DNA from: Thermoplasmatota archaeon
Lineage (GTDB): Archaea; Thermoplasmatota; E2; JACPAO01; JAHFTW01
Direction: 5' to 3'
DNA: 8,196 bases
NCBI GenBank assembly: GCA_028289805.1
Contig: JANQNI010000124.1
Location: 1 to 8,196, forward strand
Made by a program: the position numbers and the translations under genes. The notes beneath the pieces are model-generated. The model saw nothing but the letters and a program-made list of their open reading frames with translations, searched no databases and was not told the origin of the DNA. The stretch's first letter is position 1, and each line of letters starts with the position of its first letter. Shown piece by piece: positions 5,436 to 8,196 of the stretch.

Positions 5436-6500
5436 CTACGAGGTCTCCTCGTCCTCGTCGCGTTGCCGGAGCGTCTGCACCTTCTCCACGACGAAGGGGC
5501 TGACCACCAGCACGCCGACGGTGAGCCACATGAGGGTCTTGACGTCCGGCGGGGCGTTGTCGAAGTTGCAGGGGATGCGGGGGTCGCCGGAGCAGCCCGT
5601 GGTGAAGTCGCTGACCCAGAGCTTGACGAGGCCGACCCACGGCACCTCGCCGCGCGCCTTGCCGAGGATCCAGTCGGGGCGCACGGGGTACGGCGTGATG
5701 CCGGGGACGTCCAGTTCCGCGTTGTTGTCGCCGCGCGTGACGAAGCCGGAGTCCTCGGCGGTCAGGGCGTCGAGGTAGTGGGCGTTGTTCCAGCCGCGGG
5801 CGCCGAGGCTGGCGAGGCAGACGTCGTTGAGCTCGGAGCGCTCGACGCGATCCAGGCCGCACTCGGGGACGCTGAAGGTGCCGTCGTCGTGGACCTCCAG
5901 CCAGAAGAGGGCGCGGTGGATGATGGGGGTGGCCAGGTCGCTGCCGCCGGGTTTGTAGATGATGACGTCGCCGCAGGCGCCGAAGGTCTCGTGGTCGCAC
6001 GCGCAGGAGAGTTGGCCCAGCTCCGTGTCGTCGCAGCGCGCCTCGGCGGCGAACGTGGTCACGTCGGCCCGCGCATCGACGTCGCGCACGAAGACGAGGT
6101 CGCCGGGGTCGATGGTGCCGAGGCGGCCGTAGGAGCCCTCGCAGGCGCTGCTGAGGGTGCTGCGGCCCTGGTCGCAGTGCATCATGCTGCCGGACTCGAT
6201 GACGACGACGGGGCTGTCGCCCAGGGATTGGCCGGTGCCGCCCCAGAGGAGGGTGGCGGCCAGCAGGAGGACGACGGCGCCGACGGCGAGTTCCCGCATC
6301 AGCGGGTACGGCTTCTGCTCGTTGGTCAGGAAGACGTGGAAGCCGGGGGCGTTGGTGCGCGCCCACCGCTTGAGACCCTTCAGGCGGCCCGCCTCCTCCG
6401 GCGGCTCCCCCGACGCGGCGTCCCCGTCGGGCGCGGGAGTGGCCGGCGCGTCGGCGGGGGGCGTCTGGGGGGCGTCGTCGGTCCGGTCGTCCGGGGCCAC
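5436..6500 (-). CDS. Signal peptidase I, archaeal/ER type, with Cys-rich outer domain
   Basis: A membrane serine protease that removes signal peptides from exported proteins (family S26). In the 354 residues, a Pro/Ala/Asp-rich cytoplasmic tail (1-40) is followed by a membrane helix at about 69-87. Next come the active-site boxes: ESGSMMHCD with Ser105, IIHRALFW with His195 in place of the bacterial Lys, and FVTRGDNNAE with Asp258. A second helix lies at about 322-338, with an acidic tail. Archaeal enzymes are often 150-250 residues; this one has insertions between the boxes. Its outer part carries ten cysteines (109, 120, 156, 166, 168, 176, 214, 228, 303, 311), which suggests disulfides. 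The start is GTG at 6500, supported by a TATA-like element about 26 bp upstream (leaderless). The two six-cysteine proteins in this window are plausible substrates, though only by inference. Confidence 0.93.
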   Translation of the reverse strand: MAPDDRTDDAPQTPPADAPATPAPDGDAASGEPPEEAGRLKGLKRWARTNAPGFHVFLTNEQKPYPLMRELAVGAVVLLLAATLLWGGTGQSLGDSPVVVIESGSMMHCDQGRSTLSSACEGSYGRLGTIDPGDLVFVRDVDARADVTTFAAEARCDDTELGQLSCACDHETFGACGDVIIYKPGGSDLATPIIHRALFWLEVHDDGTFSVPECGLDRVERSELNDVCLASLGARGWNNAHYLDALTAEDSGFVTRGDNNAELDVPGITPYPVRPDWILGKARGEVPWVGLVKLWVSDFTTGCSGDPRIPCNFDNAPPDVKTLMWLTVGVLVVSPFVVEKVQTLRQRDEDEETS

Positions 6501-6522
6501 GGCGGCGCCAGTCGCGTCGCGT

Positions 6523-6530
6523 CCTTAAAC
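6523..6530 (-). promoter_or_regulatory. TATA-like element for the signal peptidase gene
   Basis: The minus strand reads GTTTAAGG, centred about 26 bp before the GTG at 6500, implying a leaderless transcript. The same TTAA core could also serve the divergent ribA, starting near 6553. No other AT-rich segment lies in this 98-bp gap. Confidence 0.5.
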
Positions 6531-6598
6531 TCCCGCAACGTGGACCGTTTCTCCCCAGGGCAGCGGCCCGGGCGGTCGTCGTCGGAACCCATGCGTTC

Positions 6599-7237
6599 AT
6601 GAACCGGACCCCCGTCGCACACGCGAGGATGAGTTCCTACTCGATTTCGGCAGTCCGGGGCGCGGAGGCGTCCCTGCCCACCCGCTTCGGAGACTTCCGC
6701 GTCGTCGCCTACCGCGACATCCAGACGGGCAAGGAGCACGCAGCCCTCGTGCGCGGCGACGTGGCCGACGCCGAGGGCGTGCTGTGCCGCGTCCACTCGG
6801 AGTGCCTGACGGGCGACCTCTTCGGCTCCCTGCGCTGCGACTGCGGCCCCCAGCTCGAGGAGGCGCTGCGGCGCATCGACGCGGAGGGGCAAGGCGTCGT
6901 GCTGTACCTGCGCCAGGAGGGCCGCGGCATCGGCCTCATCGACAAGATTGCCGCCTACGAGTTGCAGGAGCAGGGCCTCGACACGGTGGAGGCCAACCTG
7001 CGCCTCGGCCACCCGGAGGACGCGCGCACCTACGACGCTGCGCGCGACATGCTGCGAGACCTGGGCGTCCGGAGCGTCCGCCTGATGACCAACAACCCCG
7101 CCAAGGTGGAGGCGTTGGAGGAGTTCGGATTCTCCATCGTGGAGCGGGTGGCCCACGAGGTGCAGCCGCACGACCACAACAAGGAGTACCTGCGCACCAA
7201 GAAGGAGCGCATGCGGCACGACCTCGAGCAGGTGTAG
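6599..7237 (+). CDS. ribA: GTP cyclohydrolase II (RibA)
   Basis: RibA opens GTP to 2,5-diamino-6-ribosylamino-4(3H)-pyrimidinone 5'-phosphate, formate and pyrophosphate, the first step to riboflavin and, in archaea, also to the F420 deazaflavin. The 212 residues contain VHSECLTGDLFGSLRCDCG (65-83) with zinc ligands Cys69, Cys80 and Cys82, then YLRQEGRGIGL (103-113), DTVEANLRLG (128-137) and TNNPAK (164-169), all intact. It is a stand-alone enzyme of about E. coli RibA length (196), without a fused RibB domain. The ATG at 6599 is used here; the ATG at 6629 (MSSYSISAVRG) gives 202 residues and has GAGG close upstream, so it is a real alternative. Many archaea use the unrelated GTP cyclohydrolase III (ArfA) instead, so this is a bacterial-type choice. 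It is divergent from the signal peptidase gene. Confidence 0.95.
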   Translation: MNRTPVAHARMSSYSISAVRGAEASLPTRFGDFRVVAYRDIQTGKEHAALVRGDVADAEGVLCRVHSECLTGDLFGSLRCDCGPQLEEALRRIDAEGQGVVLYLRQEGRGIGLIDKIAAYELQEQGLDTVEANLRLGHPEDARTYDAARDMLRDLGVRSVRLMTNNPAKVEALEEFGFSIVERVAHEVQPHDHNKEYLRTKKERMRHDLEQV

Positions 7238-7244
7238 ATCGGGG

Positions 7245-7259
7245 CGGCCCGCGGGGCCG
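7245..7259. terminator. Hairpin between convergent stops
   Basis: CGGCCC (7245-7250) pairs with GGGCCG (7254-7259) across three bases, in the 25-bp gap between the stop of ribA and that of the convergent membrane-protein gene. Its position fits a two-way terminator, but there is no T-tract on either side. Confidence 0.35.
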
Positions 7260-7262
7260 GGG

Positions 7263-7640
7263 CTACCAGAGGTCGAACAGCTTGCCGGCGCCGCCTCCGA
7301 GGAGCCACGCGGCGTAGGCGACGCGCAGCCCCAGGCCGATGGTTGCGGGGACGAACAGGAACACGACGGCGGCCACGAGGCTGCCGACCACCATGGCGCC
7401 CCCGTAGAAGCCGTTGGCACCGAACGTGCCCCGCGCCATGCGGAAGCCCAGGACGACGCTGGCGACGGTGGCCAGTTCGAGCAGGAACGGGACGCCGAGG
7501 GTGCCGGCGGTCCACGCGGCAGCGACGGCGAGCAGGCCGGCGCCGACGATGCGGTTGCCGATGCGGTCCACCAGGTCCGGACCTCCGTCGTCCCGTGCGG
7601 TCTGCGTCGGTGCGACGGCGTCCTCGGCTGTTCCTGCCAC
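7263..7640 (-). CDS. Small four-helix membrane protein (unknown)
   Basis: A 125-residue protein of no family I can name. A charged, unstructured N-terminus (1-27) is followed by four hydrophobic segments at about 30-47, 49-66, 78-97 and 99-117, with short Gly-rich turns. Segment two begins GVPFLLELATVASVVLG, which closely resembles GIPFLEELMGVAALVVG in the neighbouring protein at 7696-8016, so the two may be paralogues. The start is GTG at 7640, chosen because CTTAAG at 7666-7671 lies about 28 bp upstream as a TATA element of a leaderless transcript. This suggests it is transcribed separately from the gene behind it, 55 bp away. There are no catalytic motifs. Confidence 0.75.
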   Translation of the reverse strand: MAGTAEDAVAPTQTARDDGGPDLVDRIGNRIVGAGLLAVAAAWTAGTLGVPFLLELATVASVVLGFRMARGTFGANGFYGGAMVVGSLVAAVVFLFVPATIGLGLRVAYAAWLLGGGAGKLFDLW

Positions 7641-7665
7641 CGGGGTGCAAGGACCCCTGGCGTCG

Positions 7666-7671
7666 CTTAAG
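7666..7671 (-). promoter_or_regulatory. TATA-like element for the 7263-7640 gene
   Basis: CTTAAG, within CCCTTAAGCG on the minus strand, is centred about 28 bp before the GTG at 7640. The core and spacing resemble the element before the signal peptidase gene. Confidence 0.4.
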
Positions 7672-7695
7672 GGTGACGAGGCGGGGGCGTGACGG

Positions 7696-8016
7696 TCACT
7701 TGCGCCCCATCACCTTCAGCACGCCGAAGACGACGAGCACGACGCCCAGGACGAGGTTGACGACGCTCGCGAGGGTGCCGGTGATGAACGACAGCGTGGT
7801 CGTTGCCAGGATGAGGACGCCGACGACGACGAGGGTGACGCCCATCCACTGCGGCCCCCGCAGCCGGCCCACGAGGACCAGGATGCCGACGACGAGGGCG
7901 GCGACGCCCATCAGTTCCTCCAGGAACGGGATGCCGACCTGGCCGAGCAGGAACAGGGCCCCGAAGACGATGAGCAGGATGCCGAGAACGAGGTCGCCGG
8001 TGGACGCCTTGGCCAT
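7696..8016 (-). CDS. Small four-helix membrane protein, LiaF-TM/DUF5668-like (tentative)
   Basis: A 106-residue, almost wholly hydrophobic protein with helices at about 7-25, 33-51, 58-76 and 84-102, and few charges apart from RLRG near 51-54 and a basic end (GRK). The pattern GILLIVFGALFLLGQVGIPF resembles the repeated helix pairs of the small LiaF-TM/DUF5668-type membrane domains, but I recall this only by pattern. It shares G-[VI]-PFL-x-EL-x2-VA-x2-V-x-G with the next gene downstream. The ATG at 8016 is 24 bp after the stop of the upstream partial gene, with no TATA element at the expected place, so it is probably cotranscribed with that gene. Function unknown. Confidence 0.75.
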   Translation of the reverse strand: MAKASTGDLVLGILLIVFGALFLLGQVGIPFLEELMGVAALVVGILVLVGRLRGPQWMGVTLVVVGVLILATTTLSFITGTLASVVNLVLGVVLVVFGVLKVMGRK

Positions 8017-8040
8017 GGGGCGTGCACGGTGGGGGCGACT

Positions 8041-8196
8041 TCACGGCTGCGGTTCGGCGTCGGCCTCGTAGGCGGCGCGGAACCACGCCCGCGCCTCATC
8101 ATCCAGGGCGTCCAGCGTCACGCGGTGGCTCCAGCGGCCCCCGGAGGCGTCCACGCGCAACCGGTCGGACGCGACGGGGTGGGGCAGCAGGAAGCG
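8041..8196 (-). CDS. C-terminal 51 residues of an unrecognised protein
   Basis: An open frame enters from the right edge and stops at 8041. It ends with SHRVTLDALDDEARAWFRAAY followed by an acidic EADAEP-QP tail. A 'W.H.V.L..LDDE...W...AY' ending is reminiscent of the C-terminus of DUF5655-type proteins, but this is a weak memory-based likeness. The gene lies 24 bp upstream of the small membrane-protein gene on the same strand, so the two probably share a transcript. Its start and main domain lie outside the window. Confidence 0.6.
   Translation of the reverse strand, partial: RFLLPHPVASDRLRVDASGGRWSHRVTLDALDDEARAWFRAAYEADAEPQP

Noticed and set aside
5053..6600. A 515-codon frame overlapping the signal peptidase gene on the minus strand.
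   Set aside because: It is an Arg/Pro/Gly-rich shadow; the overlapping frame 5436-6500 carries the signal peptidase active-site boxes.
6591..6602. A three-codon ORF (ATG CGT TCA TGA) overlapping the ribA ATG at 6599.
   Set aside because: Too short to judge, with no TATA element at the matching distance, and the true ribA start may be 6629.

Overview
The window looks like chromosomal DNA from a high-GC archaeon. It carries an archaeosine-type tRNA-guanine transglycosylase with a PUA domain, an Orc1/Cdc6 initiator and a His-type (ER/archaeal) signal peptidase. Several genes have a TATA-like element about 26 bp before the start codon and no leader. A bacterial-type GTP cyclohydrolase II (RibA) together with NadA would fit Thermoplasmatota-like Euryarchaeota, but that lineage guess is inference and no rRNA or tRNA gene is present to test it.

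Layout. 1-428 (-) is the N-terminal part of quinolinate synthase NadA, cut by the window edge, with a TATA box and a possible 17-codon leader ORF upstream. 546-770 (-) and 898-1101 (-) are two small secreted proteins with six cysteines each, sharing a GPFDPC motif and evidently paralogous. 1196-3424 (+) is tgtA, a long protein that has lost the three zinc cysteines. Its last 124 bp are repeated at 3480-3603 (114/124 identical, both copies ending at a stop codon). 3604-3890 is a gene-free stretch with an origin-recognition-box-like sequence, a dyad, a TATA box and a hairpin: a candidate replication origin in front of orc1/cdc6 (3891-5192, +). After a 243-bp convergent gap comes a signal peptidase I with a Cys-rich outer domain (5436-6500, -). 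It is followed by ribA (6599-7237, +), two small four-helix membrane proteins that share a motif (7263-7640 and 7696-8016, both -) and the C-terminal end of an unrecognised protein (8041-8196, -).

The genes do not form one pathway. They cover NAD and riboflavin/F420 precursor synthesis, tRNA modification, replication initiation and protein export. One possible thread is export: the Cys-rich signal peptidase and the two Cys-rich exported proteins suggest oxidative folding outside the membrane. Local tandem duplication is another: the Cys-rich pair, the tgtA 3' end and the membrane pair are three separate cases within 8 kb. No IS element, CRISPR array or RNA gene was seen.
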